A DNA stretch of 64,000 bases, taken from NCBI GenBank assembly GCA_016703535.1, contig JADJBV010000002.1:1798001-1862000 (forward strand), in the 5' to 3' direction. The translations under genes and the position numbers were made by a program. Of the stretch, positions 36,901 through 46,601 are shown piece by piece (positions within the stretch are counted from its first letter, which is position 1; each line of letters opens with the position of its first letter). The notes beneath the pieces are model-generated. The model saw only the letters and a list, made by a program, of their open reading frames with translations. It ran no database searches and was not told the DNA's origin. The stretch comes from Deltaproteobacteria bacterium (GTDB lineage: Bacteria > Myxococcota > Kuafuiibacteriia > Kuafuiibacteriales > Kuafuiibacteriaceae).

Positions 36901-36934
36901 CGCCGATCAGGGCCGCGAGCAGGAGCGGAGCCAC
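33908..36934 (-). CDS. Subtilisin-fold pseudoprotease with FG-GAP repeats and MYXO-CTERM-like tail
   Basis: This protein of 1008 residues starts from GTG 36934, which gives a leader with APLLLAALIGA. The N-terminal 400 residues follow the S8 layout closely (DRAWALTTG, DDDGNGWVDDLVGYNF, GVCPRCGILPLL), but the catalytic residues are gone. The Asp motif reads AVVGSGVD, the HGTHVAG site reads ASALAST, and the Ser motif reads PGPEAIGLAAG. A beta domain and six or so FG-GAP-like repeats with DLDGDGxPE calcium loops follow, as in integrin-type propellers. The C-terminus has CACSSSEEG, a hydrophobic stretch and RRRR, the order of a MYXO-CTERM sorting signal. It is probably a surface binding protein rather than an enzyme. 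Confidence 0.82.
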   Translation of the reverse strand: MAPLLLAALIGANPGWPPPADLEPESYALPVHQPDDPGYAPGPRCQGQRGLYSFRPACLTGVGPEGPSATGSSIDRAWALTTGRPDVVIAVVGSGVDLADPELVGRYLLNPGELSPPQRGGEEDFDPNGDGVFTVLDYTSATGTTAPTIDRVLDLRLLARADRGDVDGNGLLDPRDLIAIFADGRDDDGNGWVDDLVGYNFYAGDPVPSGEASALASTIGAAANDGRKLAGVCPRCGILPLLVSPGAVARADVMAEAVRYARSRGVVVLASEVAVLTDSPALVAAVTEAQDQLSIVVGRGRLGGRQSPWPATLDVLRIGSVGLDRRAPEGATAIAWPDPRSGEAAELALMAPAPPGPEAIGLAAGVLGLLHAAALDAGPGPTRSLSAPEARGVLLATASDLVGAPRTGAGWDRRTGAGRIEAAAAVAAVRSGRLPPSVEFLSPSGRVTFDPSPGTPVEVEIRVTNPGGQALSYQVESAPGQDPSPDQWSSLASGTLLSGGPMEVSALLPTVGLSADPTAPWSETADGAITLRATVRADGGGVQEQRRVIFLHRDLDLWPAFPLGLGASVWGPPRIGEDGAIWLGTGTGQLLRVDAKGLVNLVAQADQAILSAPSLGSDGRWSMLDEGAVLHDPSGPRSTSVQSSSVAPGGQTTAPVLIDLDGDGLPEHVVARADGHLLIFGASGPAQVDVRLDGPAGTPAVGDLDGDGRPELVVATANRLHFLDAKGAAFAEPLVLPKAPGAADRHAAYLPSPALADLDDDGRLDVALVLAGLGPMLVYGGDLRVRVELDLLLSGTRWSATHQQLAVADLDADDRLELLFLIHDLDDPEKEPGTERALALAALHADGSWLPGFPRPVPDGSALDFTVVDLDGDRRPEVVIPGTESLMALAYDGSVVRRFPKLVGAPLAGPPAVGDLDGDGLLELAAATVEGQLFVWRTRGPAAERIPWAGFHHDQAATGNLAQSTRLRRVNPPTSTCACSSSEEGRGPDMTPIMLLLGLAQIRRRRVD

Positions 36935-37004
36935 ACTCCGAGGGTAACAGGGGATGGTGAGGAACGCTTGGGCCGGATGCGGATTCGGGCTAACTTCGCC
37001 GGCC

Positions 37005-37961
37005 GTGCCGGTGATCCATGGCGCCCGATCACTCCCGGAGGTGTTGCCCGGTTGTGCGTTGACCTTGGGGGCCTTCGACGGCGTGCACCTGGGACACCAG
37101 GCCTTGATCGGCCGGGCCATCGCCGCGGCTCGTCAGCACCAGGTCCCGTCCCTTGGCTACACCTTCCACCCGCACCCGACCAAGGTGTTGGCGCCGGCGG
37201 TGGCCGCCCCAACCTTGATGGGGGTCGAGGAGCGGGCCCGGGTGATGTTCGGCTACGGCTTGGATCATGTGTTGGTCGAGCCCTTTGACCTCTCCTTCTC
37301 CGAGGTCGATCGGGACCAGTTCATCGAAGATTACCTCCTTCGTCTGGCCCCGCGGCACGTGGTGGTCGGCTTCAACTTCGCCTACGGAAAAGGACGGCGG
37401 GGCGACACCGAACACCTGATCAACGCAGGAGTTCGCCACGGCTTTCAGGTGGAGATCGTCGCCCCCGTGGAACAAGAGGGCCGACCGATCTCCAGCACCC
37501 GGGTCAGGGAGCGCCTCTTGGCCGGCGATCTGCCGGGGGCGGAGCGGCTCCTTGGACATCGCCACGCCTTGACCGGTACGGTCGTCGAAGGTGATCGGCG
37601 GGGCCGCACCATCGGCTTCCCCACCGCCAACTTGTTGCCCGAGGCCGAACTCCTCCCCGGCTTCGGGGTCTACGCCACTCGGGTCCGGCTCTTCGAGGGC
37701 GACGGATTGGAGCCGGCCCTCCACGGCGTCACCAACATCGGGCGGCGCCCGACCTTCGCTGGTGAACGACCGACCATCGAGACCTTCCTCTTTGACTTCC
37801 AAGGTGACCTCTACGGTCGTCGCTTGCGGATCGAACTTTGCGCTTATCTGCGGCCGGAGCTCCGCTTTGCGGGGCTCGATGCCCTCAAAGCCCAGCTCAA
37901 CTTCGACGTCAGCCAAGCCCGGAGTGCCCTCGAGTCCTTGCCCGGGGAGCCGCCTTCATGA
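37005..37961 (+). CDS. ribF: Bifunctional riboflavin kinase / FAD synthetase
   Basis: This 318-residue protein converts riboflavin to FMN and then FAD. The N-terminal nucleotidyltransferase domain has TLGAFDGVHLGHQ near residue 20, GYTFHPHP, VVVGFNFAYGKGRRGD and SSTRVRERL. The C-terminal kinase domain shows GRTIGFPTANL and the ALHGVTNIGRRPTF strand. GTG 37005 was chosen because it places the TLGAFDG motif at the usual distance from the start; an ATG at 36954 is further than usual. It is divergent from the pseudoprotease gene and overlaps aroE by 4 bases. Confidence 0.95.
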   Translation: MPVIHGARSLPEVLPGCALTLGAFDGVHLGHQALIGRAIAAARQHQVPSLGYTFHPHPTKVLAPAVAAPTLMGVEERARVMFGYGLDHVLVEPFDLSFSEVDRDQFIEDYLLRLAPRHVVVGFNFAYGKGRRGDTEHLINAGVRHGFQVEIVAPVEQEGRPISSTRVRERLLAGDLPGAERLLGHRHALTGTVVEGDRRGRTIGFPTANLLPEAELLPGFGVYATRVRLFEGDGLEPALHGVTNIGRRPTFAGERPTIETFLFDFQGDLYGRRLRIELCAYLRPELRFAGLDALKAQLNFDVSQARSALESLPGEPPS

Positions 37962-38767
37962 GGCGTCTTTTGGCAGTGATCGGCGGCGACGTCTCGGCCT
38001 CTTTGTCCCCGCTGATCCACGGCGCCGCCGCCCAAGCCTTGGGGCTGGATTTGGCGTACATCCCGGTCAACGCCCCAACGCCCGGCGACTTCGAGGGGGC
38101 GCTTTCGGCGCTGCGAACCTTGGGGGCCATCGGCTGCAACGTCACCATTCCCTATAAAGCGCTGGCCTTGGAGCGCTGCGCCCGGTCTTCGACCACCGCC
38201 CAAGAGATCGGCGCGGTCAACACCATCAGCTTCGCCTCCGAAGGGTGGCTGCAGGGCGACAACACCGACGGCCCCGGGCTCCTCCGCCTGCTCGAACACT
38301 TGCCGCCCGGGACCCTCAATCGGGTCCAGATCCTGGGATCGGGCGGAGCCGCCCGGGCCGCGGCGTGGGCTTTGGCCCGGGCGGGGGCAGGATCGATTTC
38401 GGTCACCGCCCGGCGAGGTGCCCCGGCGGTGGCCACCCTGGCCCGGGGCCAGGCCATGGGCCTCAGCCGGATCGCCGATGCGACCCTGGTGGTCTCGGCC
38501 CTCCCAGGGGATCACACCTTGGCCCGAACCGCCCTGGACGATTGGGTGGATGTTCGGGGTCGTCCCTATATCCTCGACCTCGCCTACGCCGATCTTTCCC
38601 GGGGCAGTCCCTTGGTCCACCTGGCCCGGGCTCAAGGCCTCGAGGCCCAGGACGGGCGAGCGCTTTTGGCCGAACAAGGGGCCTTGGCCCTTTCCCTTTG
38701 GACCGGCGGGGAGGTCGCCCGGATCCGTCAGGTCATGCGGGCGGCCCTCCACCTTCCCGAACCGTAG
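37958..38767 (+). CDS. aroE: Shikimate dehydrogenase (NADP+)
   Basis: This 269-residue protein is the normal length for AroE, which reduces 3-dehydroshikimate to shikimate. The substrate domain shows SASLSPLIHG (shikimate-binding serines) and GCNVTIPYK, whose Lys is catalytic. NTDGPGLLRLL holds the second substrate Asp. The NADP domain has ILGSGGAARAAAWALARAG. The C-terminus (GRALLAEQGALALSLWTG) carries the conserved Gln helix. The ATG overlaps the ribF stop (ATGA). Other steps of the pathway, aroQ and fused aroK-aroB, are in the minus-strand run further on. Confidence 0.94.
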   Translation: MRRLLAVIGGDVSASLSPLIHGAAAQALGLDLAYIPVNAPTPGDFEGALSALRTLGAIGCNVTIPYKALALERCARSSTTAQEIGAVNTISFASEGWLQGDNTDGPGLLRLLEHLPPGTLNRVQILGSGGAARAAAWALARAGAGSISVTARRGAPAVATLARGQAMGLSRIADATLVVSALPGDHTLARTALDDWVDVRGRPYILDLAYADLSRGSPLVHLARAQGLEAQDGRALLAEQGALALSLWTGGEVARIRQVMRAALHLPEP

Positions 38768-39120
38768 TCCTTTTTGGCGAGGGGCCGAATGGGGCCCTGG
38801 ACCGGCCTTCAAGGAGCGCTTCTGGGGCCCGATCCCTCAGGCTCCTAGGTTCCTGCATTCCTTAGCGGTCTCGTCTGCACGCGCCGACAAGGTCGTCGGG
38901 TCCGGGGCGCCGCCGGCAGAACCGCTTAAGAAGCCAGGAAACCAGGAAGGTCCCCAAGAAGCCCTGGCTTCCAACGCCCGCCGGCCCACCCCTCTTCGTT
39001 CGCGCTTGTTCACTGGGCGCCTTCGGCTGGCCTGAGCCCTGGGGTTCCTATCCCCCGGAAACAGATGGGAATCCGCCCGGTTTTGACTCCGGAGCTTGCC
39101 CCGATTAGCCTCCCCTTCCA
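38768..39120. other. Intergenic region before pilB with one hairpin
   Basis: This stretch of 353 bases is without a credible gene. GAAGCCAGG (38929-38937) and CCTGGCTTC (38962-38970) form a perfect 9-base stem with a 24-base loop. It may terminate ribF-aroE or shape the pilB leader. I see no clear sigma-54 (GG-N10-GC) or sigma-70 promoter boxes, although the pilB promoter must be here. Confidence 0.45.
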
Positions 39121-40830
39121 ATGCCTGGTCGCCTGGGAGAGCTCCTCGTCCGCGAAAACCTGATCACCCTGCAGCAGCTGCAAAAGGCGCAGGAGGAACA
39201 GAAGAAGACCGGCGGTCGCCTGGGCTTCAACCTCACCAAACTTGGATACATCGAGGAGAGCGAGCTCACCGCCTTCCTCTCCAAGCAGTACGGCGTTCCG
39301 TCGATCAACCTCCAGGAGTTCGAGATCGATCCGGAGGTGATCAAGCTGGTCCCCCACGAGGTCGCCGAAAAGCACCAAGTGATCCCGGTCAACCGGGCCG
39401 GGGCCTCGCTGATCGTGGCGATGGCCGATCCGTCGAACATCTTCGCGATCGACGACCTCAAGTTCCTCACTGGCTACAACATCGAGGTGGTGGTCGCCTC
39501 CGACGGCGCCATCAAGGAGTCGATCGAGAAGTACTACGGCGGGGAAAAGGGCGGGGCCGAACTCAACTACGACGAGGTGATGGCCGAGTTCGACGAGGAC
39601 GAGATCGAGGTCGGCGGCGACGAAGACTCGGTCAACGTCGTGGATCTCGAGCGTTCGGCCGAAGACGCGCCGGTCGTGAAGTTGGTGAACTTGATCTTGA
39701 TCGACGCGATCAAGAAGGGCGCCAGCGACATCCACATCGAACCCTACGAAAAAGACTTTCGGGTCCGTTACCGCATCGACGGCGTGCTCTACGAGATGAT
39801 GAAGCCGCCGCTGAAGCTCAAGAACTCCATCACCTCCCGCATGAAGATCATGAGCCAGCTCGACATCGCCGAGCGCCGGCTCCCGCAAGACGGTCGCATC
39901 AAGCTGAAGCTCGGCAAGGGCCGAGAGATGGACTACCGGGTCTCGGTGTTGCCGACGCTCTTCGGCGAGAAGATCGTCATGCGGCTCCTCGATAAGGGGA
40001 ACCTGCAGCTCGACATGACCAAACTCGGCTTCGAGGCCAAGCCGCTGGCGGTGTTCAAGACCTCGATCAAGCGGCCTTACGGCATGTGTTTGGTCACCGG
40101 CCCCACCGGGTCGGGCAAGACCACCACCCTCTATTCGGCCCTCTCCGAGCTCAACAAGTCGACCGTCAACATCAGCACCGCCGAAGATCCGGTGGAGTAC
40201 AACCTCCACGGCATCAATCAGGTGCAGATGCACGACGACATCGGCCTGAACTTCGCCGCGGCGTTGCGGGCCTTCCTCCGCCAAGATCCGAACATCATCA
40301 TGGTGGGCGAAATTCGAGACTTCGAGACCGCGGAGATCGCGGTCAAGGCGGCCCTCACCGGCCACATGGTGCTCTCGACGCTCCACACCAACGACGCACC
40401 CTCCACCGTGTCGCGCCTGCTCAACATGGGCATCGAGCCCTTCTTGGTGACCGCCTCGGTGAACCTGATCCTGGCGCAGCGTTTGGGACGCCGGATCTGC
40501 AACGAGTGCAAGACGCCCCTGGACGTGCCGGAGAGTGCGCTGCTCGACATCCAGATCAAGCCGCAGGAGATCGGGAGCTTCCAGGTCTTCAAGGGCCAAG
40601 GATGCGCGACCTGCTCCGAGACCGGCTACAAGGGTCGCGTGGCCCTCTACGAGGTCATGGACTTCACCGAGGAGCTCAAGGAGTTCGTGATCAACGGCGC
40701 CTCCGCGGCCGAGATCAAGGCCGAGGCGATCCGCCTGGGTATGCAGACCTTGCGCATGTCGGCGCTCAACAAGCTCAGAGAAGGCGTGACCACCATCGAA
40801 GAGGTCACCCGGGTCTCGGCCCACGACTGA
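39121..40830 (+). CDS. pilB: Type IV pilus assembly ATPase PilB
   Basis: This 569-residue hexameric ATPase drives pilus extension from the cytoplasmic face. An N-terminal T2SSE_N domain (residues 1-140) starts with GRLGELLVRENLITLQQL. The ATPase core shows Walker A GPTGSGKTTTLYSAL near residue 325, an Asp box, Walker B (IIMVGEIRDFETAE) and the His box (LSTLHTNDA). Four cysteines in two pairs (CNECK and CATC) near residue 460 form the zinc-binding module of PilB/GspE proteins. The acidic linker around residues 155-170 is a normal spacer. It is the first gene of the pilBTCSR set, 15 bases before pilT. Confidence 0.97.
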   Translation: MPGRLGELLVRENLITLQQLQKAQEEQKKTGGRLGFNLTKLGYIEESELTAFLSKQYGVPSINLQEFEIDPEVIKLVPHEVAEKHQVIPVNRAGASLIVAMADPSNIFAIDDLKFLTGYNIEVVVASDGAIKESIEKYYGGEKGGAELNYDEVMAEFDEDEIEVGGDEDSVNVVDLERSAEDAPVVKLVNLILIDAIKKGASDIHIEPYEKDFRVRYRIDGVLYEMMKPPLKLKNSITSRMKIMSQLDIAERRLPQDGRIKLKLGKGREMDYRVSVLPTLFGEKIVMRLLDKGNLQLDMTKLGFEAKPLAVFKTSIKRPYGMCLVTGPTGSGKTTTLYSALSELNKSTVNISTAEDPVEYNLHGINQVQMHDDIGLNFAAALRAFLRQDPNIIMVGEIRDFETAEIAVKAALTGHMVLSTLHTNDAPSTVSRLLNMGIEPFLVTASVNLILAQRLGRRICNECKTPLDVPESALLDIQIKPQEIGSFQVFKGQGCATCSETGYKGRVALYEVMDFTEELKEFVINGASAAEIKAEAIRLGMQTLRMSALNKLREGVTTIEEVTRVSAHD

Positions 40831-40845
40831 ACGGACTGAAGAGAA

Positions 40846-41958
40846 ATGGCGAACTTACACCAGCTCCTCAAAGCGATGATCGAGAAGGGGGCCTCGGACC
40901 TCCACATCACCACCGGCGCTCCGCCGCAGCTCCGGATCGACGGGCACTTGGTGCCGCTGAAGACGCCGCCGCTGACCCCGGTGGAGACCAAACAGCTCTG
41001 CTACTCGATCCTCACCGATGCCCAAAAGCACCAGTTCGAAGAGGAGAACGAGCTCGATCTTTCCTTCGGCGTAAAAAATCTTTCGCGCTTCCGCTCCAAC
41101 ATCTACATGCAGCGGGGCGCGGTTTCGGGCGCCTTTCGGACCATCCCCTTCAAGATCCTGACCTTCCAGGAGCTGGGCCTCCCGTCGGTCGTCGGTGACC
41201 TGGCCGACAAACCTCGAGGGTTGGTGTTGGTGACTGGCCCCACCGGCTCGGGCAAGTCGACCACGCTGGCGTCGATGATCGACAAGATCAACACCGAACG
41301 TCATGAGCACATCATGACGATCGAAGATCCGATCGAATATCTGCACCCGCACAAGAGCTGCATCGTCAACCAACGGGAGGTCGGCGCCGACACCGACTCC
41401 TTCAAGAAGGCGTTGAAGTACATCTTGCGCCAAGACCCGGACGTGATCCTGGTCGGCGAGATGCGTGACCTCGAGACCATCGAGGCGGCCTTGGTGATCG
41501 CCGAAACCGGTCACTTGGTGTTCGCCACCTTGCACACCAACAGCTGCGTCCAGACCATCAACCGGATCCTCGATGTGTTCCCGCCCTACCAGCAGCCCCA
41601 GGTTCGGGCTCAGCTCTCGATGGTGCTGGAGGGCGTGTTGAGCCAGACCTTGATCCCCAAGGCCTCGGGCTCGGGGCGGGTCCTGGCCCTGGAGGTGATG
41701 GTGCCGAACATGGCGATCCGGAACCTGATCCGCGAGGACAAGATCCACCAAATGTACGGCCAGATGCAGATGGGCCAAGGGCGCAGCGGTATGCAGACCC
41801 TCAACCAGTGCCTGGCCATCCTGATCCAACGGAAGGCGATCACCTTCGATGAGGGCATGCTGCGGTCGTCGGATCAGGACGAACTCCGTCAGATCCTCTC
41901 CGGGGCCCAACCCAGCGGCGCGCCGCCGCGGGCCGCTCCACCCCAGCCCCGCCGTTAG
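40846..41958 (+). CDS. pilT: Type IV pilus retraction ATPase PilT
   Basis: This 370-residue hexameric ATPase disassembles the pilus and powers twitching. A PAS-like N-terminal domain with SDLHITTGAPPQLRIDG is followed by Walker A TGPTGSGKSTTLASMID, the Asp box EDPIEYLHPH, Walker B VILVGEMRDLETIE and the His box FATLHTNSC. The PilT-specific AIRNLIREDKIHQMYGQMQ segment is near residue 290 and separates it from PilB. The C-terminus is proline-rich. It is followed by a 118-base gap before pilC. Confidence 0.97.
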   Translation: MANLHQLLKAMIEKGASDLHITTGAPPQLRIDGHLVPLKTPPLTPVETKQLCYSILTDAQKHQFEEENELDLSFGVKNLSRFRSNIYMQRGAVSGAFRTIPFKILTFQELGLPSVVGDLADKPRGLVLVTGPTGSGKSTTLASMIDKINTERHEHIMTIEDPIEYLHPHKSCIVNQREVGADTDSFKKALKYILRQDPDVILVGEMRDLETIEAALVIAETGHLVFATLHTNSCVQTINRILDVFPPYQQPQVRAQLSMVLEGVLSQTLIPKASGSGRVLALEVMVPNMAIRNLIREDKIHQMYGQMQMGQGRSGMQTLNQCLAILIQRKAITFDEGMLRSSDQDELRQILSGAQPSGAPPRAAPPQPRR

Positions 41959-42007
41959 GGCGGAGGCGGGCTCTTCCTTTTACCTACACCTGTGACCGAT
42001 CTAGGTT

Positions 42008-42036
42008 TTGCGGCCCCCCAGGGGACAGGCTAGACT
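42008..42036 (+). promoter_or_regulatory. Possible weak sigma-70 promoter before pilC
   Basis: TTGCGG (42008-42013) and TAGACT (42031-42036) are 17 bases apart in the 118-base pilT-pilC gap, 40 bases before the pilC ATG. Matches to consensus are only 3/6 and 4/6, so it is a suggestion. Confidence 0.25.
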
Positions 42037-42076
42037 GGGCGCCGGCCGATTCGTTTTTCGAACCGAGGGGACGTCG

Positions 42077-43276
<1,200 letters not shown>

Positions 43277-43287
43277 GCCGCCCCCCG

Positions 43288-45108
43288 ATGGAGCGCGCCC
43301 CTCGTCAGGCTCGACCGCGGCTGGCCTCCCTGAGCGGCCTGGCGCCGCCGGAGCGTGACCCCAACGAACTCGAGACCACCGAACTCTCCCGAAAAATGTT
43401 GGTGGTCGCGGCCATCCGGGTGGCGGCGGTGACCTTGACCCTGGGGGCCCTGGTGGCCTTTGGCCTCGTGCCCGCGGTCCCGGGCCGCACCTGGCAATAC
43501 GTGTTGATCGGCGGGGTCTACGCCTTGTCGCTCGGCTACGTTTTTGCGCTGCGGCGCCGCCCCTTGGTGGTGCCCCTGGCCTACGTCCAGGTCGTCTTCG
43601 ACTCGGTGATCGTCTCCTTGGTGGTCTTGATGACCGGGGGCATCGAGTCGATCTTCAGCTTCGCCTACATGATCGTCGCCGTGGAGGGGGCCATCCTCCT
43701 CTATCGCCGGGGGGCGGTGACCGCCTTGGTCTCCGACTTCCTGATGTACGGCACAATCCTGCTGATCCAGATCGACCACTACTGGAGCGCGATGCCCGAG
43801 GTGCTCTTTGGGCCGGCGATCTTTTCGTTCTTCATGCACCAAGCGGGCACGGCGGCGGTGGCCTTCCTCAGCAGCACTTTGGCCGAAAAGGCCCAGGTTT
43901 CGGGGCGCCGCCTCGCCGAAAAGCAGAGCGATCTGGAGCAACTCGAGGAGCTCCACGCCGCGATCTTGCGGTCCCTCCCGGCAGGTCTGATGACCGTCGA
44001 TGGCAGCGGCATCGTTCGTTTCGCCAACGAGGCGGCCATGGCCATCCTCCGGCTGCCCCCCGGCAACCTGGTGGGCGCGCCCCTCGAAGAGATCTCGAGC
44101 ACCATGCACAAGGCCTGGGAGCGCCGCCGGGTCAGCTTCATAGGGGGTAAAAACCGGGAGCGCTTCGAGGACGGTTATCGTCGGCAGGACGGCTCCGAGA
44201 TTCGGATCGGTTTTTCCTTCGCTCCCCTCAGCGTCGGCCGATCCACTGGCTCGATCATCGTCTTTCAGGACGTCACCGATATCGTGCGGTTGAAGGAGGC
44301 GGTGGAGCGGGCCGAACGACTGGCCACCGTCGGCAAGTTCGCCGCCGGCTTGGCCCACGAGGTCCGCAACCCGCTGGCCGCCATGTGCGCGTCCATCGAC
44401 GTCTTGAAGGTCTCCCTCTCCCCTCCCGAGTCGATGCAGCGCCTCATGACCAACGTGGTCCGAGAGGCCGAACGCCTCAACGGCTTGATCTCCGACTTCC
44501 TCCTCTTCGCCCGTCCCCGGGACCTGAACTTGCGGGCCACCGATCTGTCGGTTTTGGCCCAAAGTGTCCTCGATGTCTTTCGACACGACGCCTTGATGCA
44601 GGGCCAACAGGTCGAGGGCCGAATTGCCCCGGGCGTCAGCGCCGAGTTGGATGGCGACCTGGTGCGCCAGGTCCTGTGGAACTTGGTCAAGAACGCCGCC
44701 GAGGCCATGTCCAAGATGCCCGGCGGGACCCTGACCGTCCAGGTCACCGCCGGCGCCGACGGGGCGCGGGTGCTGATCGCCGACACTGGGCAGGGCATCC
44801 CGGCCAATCAGCTGGATCGGATCTTCGAGCCCTTCTTCACCACCAAAGAGCGAGGGTCGGGCCTGGGTTTGGCCATCTCCCATTCGATCATGGAGGCCCA
44901 CGGGGGTCAGATGCGGATCGACAGCCGAGAGGGCGTAGGCACCGAGGTCCACCTGCTCTTCCCCCCTCGGGTCGAGCGGGAAGGGCCCCCAGTCCCCAAC
45001 CCGGAGGAGGTCACCGATGACGTCGAGTTGATCGGCGGGTCAGTGTATCCCGAGCAGGTCGCGGTTTCGCGCTCCAGCTCCAGCCCCCCTCGTACCGCAA
45101 ATGGGTGA
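43288..45108 (+). CDS. pilS: Sensor histidine kinase PilS
   Basis: This 606-residue kinase has five or six membrane helices in its first 190 residues, followed by a coiled coil. A PAS domain (about 225-340) includes LRSLPAGLMTVDGSGIVRFA. The HisKA domain has phospho-accepting His in GLAHEVRNPLAAM, and the HATPase domain shows NAAEAM, DTGQGIP and FTTKERGSGLGLAIS. It is the usual partner of PilR in controlling pilin gene transcription. The C-terminal 50 residues beyond the ATPase are serine-rich. It lies 59 bases before pilR. Confidence 0.93.
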   Translation: MERAPRQARPRLASLSGLAPPERDPNELETTELSRKMLVVAAIRVAAVTLTLGALVAFGLVPAVPGRTWQYVLIGGVYALSLGYVFALRRRPLVVPLAYVQVVFDSVIVSLVVLMTGGIESIFSFAYMIVAVEGAILLYRRGAVTALVSDFLMYGTILLIQIDHYWSAMPEVLFGPAIFSFFMHQAGTAAVAFLSSTLAEKAQVSGRRLAEKQSDLEQLEELHAAILRSLPAGLMTVDGSGIVRFANEAAMAILRLPPGNLVGAPLEEISSTMHKAWERRRVSFIGGKNRERFEDGYRRQDGSEIRIGFSFAPLSVGRSTGSIIVFQDVTDIVRLKEAVERAERLATVGKFAAGLAHEVRNPLAAMCASIDVLKVSLSPPESMQRLMTNVVREAERLNGLISDFLLFARPRDLNLRATDLSVLAQSVLDVFRHDALMQGQQVEGRIAPGVSAELDGDLVRQVLWNLVKNAAEAMSKMPGGTLTVQVTAGADGARVLIADTGQGIPANQLDRIFEPFFTTKERGSGLGLAISHSIMEAHGGQMRIDSREGVGTEVHLLFPPRVEREGPPVPNPEEVTDDVELIGGSVYPEQVAVSRSSSSPPRTANG

Positions 45109-45167
45109 ACCAGATCCCGGCCCCGACCCGCCCTTGAGCCCGCGGCCGATCTGAGGGAAACAGAGCC

Positions 45168-46601
45168 ATGGGCCGGGTCCTGGTGGTCGACGACGAGCAG
45201 GGGCTCCGGGACGTGCTCGAGGTGTTGATCAGCACCCGGGGCCACGCGGTCCGGGCCACCCGCAGCGTCGATGAAGCCGCCAAGGCCCTCAAGTCCGACT
45301 CCTTCGATCTGGTGATCACCGACCTGCGGCTCGAGCCCGGCGGGGATGGCATCGAGGTGGTGCGTTTGGCCCGGGCCTGTTCGCCACCGCCCGAGGTGAT
45401 CGTGATGACCGCCTTCGGGACCCGCGAAAACGCCCAGCGGGCGATCTCGGAGGGCGCCTCGTTTTATCTGGAGAAGGGGCCCCACCTCGCCACCGACATC
45501 GAGGTCCTGGTCGGGCAGGCGATCAACAAACGTCGCCTCCAAGAAGACAACGATCAACTCCGGCGAGCCCTGGTCAATCGCTACCGACCCGAGGGCTTCG
45601 TCGGCAAGAGCCCGGCCATGCAGGACGTGCTCGAGTTGGTGCAGCGGGTCGCGCCCCTCAAGGCCACCGTGTTGATCACCGGCGAAAGTGGCACGGGTAA
45701 GGAGCGGATCGCCAAATCCATCCACTACCTCTCCAGCGGCAAAGACGGGCCCTTCGTCCCGATCAACTGCGGCGCCATCCCGGAGAACCTGATCGAGTCA
45801 GAGCTTTTTGGTCACCTGCGCGGGGCCTTCACCGGGGCTGATCAGGCCAAACGAGGTCTCTTCGAGGCGGCCCAAGGTGGCACCATCTTCCTCGACGAGA
45901 TCGGCGAGTTGCCGCTGGCGCTGCAGCCCAAGTTGTTGCGCGTGTTGCAGGAGCGGAGGGTGAAGGCCCTCGGGGCGACCGCCGAGACCGAGATCGATGT
46001 CCGGGTGATCGCGGCGACCAATCGATACCTCGAGGCGGAGGTCAAGGCCGGGCGGTTCCGGGAGGACCTCTATTTTCGGCTCAACGTGGTCGAGGTGGAG
46101 TTGCCGCCGCTGCGGGACCGGCGCGATGACATCCCTCTTTTGGTCTCGGCCTTCCTGGATCGCTTCAACAAGGAGTACGGGCGCAAAGTGGAGAGCATCG
46201 CCCCCGAGGCGATGGAGCGGCTCCAGTCCTTCCCGTATCCAGGGAACGTCCGGCAGCTGGAGAACATCATCGAACGCGGCGTGGCTTTGGCCGCCGGCAA
46301 CACCTTGGGTTTGGCGCAGCTGCCCAAAGAGGTGGTCAACTTCGACTCTGGCCCGACCCGCCCCGCGGCGGTGGTCCACGGCGATCCGTTCCCCGAACAA
46401 GGGATCGATCTCGAACGGATCGTCGAAGACTTCGAGTGGGGTCTGATCGAACAAGCGATGGAGAAGGCCGCTGGCGTCAAGACCCGAGCCGCTGAGCTCC
46501 TGGGCCTGACCTTTCGCCAGTTTCGCTACAAGCTGGCCAAATACGAACAACGCCGTGGTGGAGCGACCGCTGACGGCGCCGACAAGACGAGGAGCACATG
46601 A
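45168..46601 (+). CDS. pilR: Sigma-54-dependent response regulator PilR
   Basis: This 477-residue NtrC-type regulator has a receiver domain with the acidic pair in VVDDEQGLRDVLEV and phospho-acceptor Asp in VITDLRLEPG. The AAA+ domain shows Walker A GESGTGKERIAKS, the sigma-54-contacting loop RGAFTGADQAKRG and Walker B GTIFLDEIGEL. A Fis-type DNA-binding helix closes the protein (KTRAAELLGLTFRQFRYKL). It is expected to switch on pilA and other sigma-54 promoters. No pilA gene is in the window. It overlaps the next gene by 4 bases. Confidence 0.95.
   Translation: MGRVLVVDDEQGLRDVLEVLISTRGHAVRATRSVDEAAKALKSDSFDLVITDLRLEPGGDGIEVVRLARACSPPPEVIVMTAFGTRENAQRAISEGASFYLEKGPHLATDIEVLVGQAINKRRLQEDNDQLRRALVNRYRPEGFVGKSPAMQDVLELVQRVAPLKATVLITGESGTGKERIAKSIHYLSSGKDGPFVPINCGAIPENLIESELFGHLRGAFTGADQAKRGLFEAAQGGTIFLDEIGELPLALQPKLLRVLQERRVKALGATAETEIDVRVIAATNRYLEAEVKAGRFREDLYFRLNVVEVELPPLRDRRDDIPLLVSAFLDRFNKEYGRKVESIAPEAMERLQSFPYPGNVRQLENIIERGVALAAGNTLGLAQLPKEVVNFDSGPTRPAAVVHGDPFPEQGIDLERIVEDFEWGLIEQAMEKAAGVKTRAAELLGLTFRQFRYKLAKYEQRRGGATADGADKTRST

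Noticed and set aside
38768..39120. Possible tRNA or small RNA before pilB
   Set aside because: No T-loop, anticodon arm or CCA end can be assembled; only one hairpin is present.
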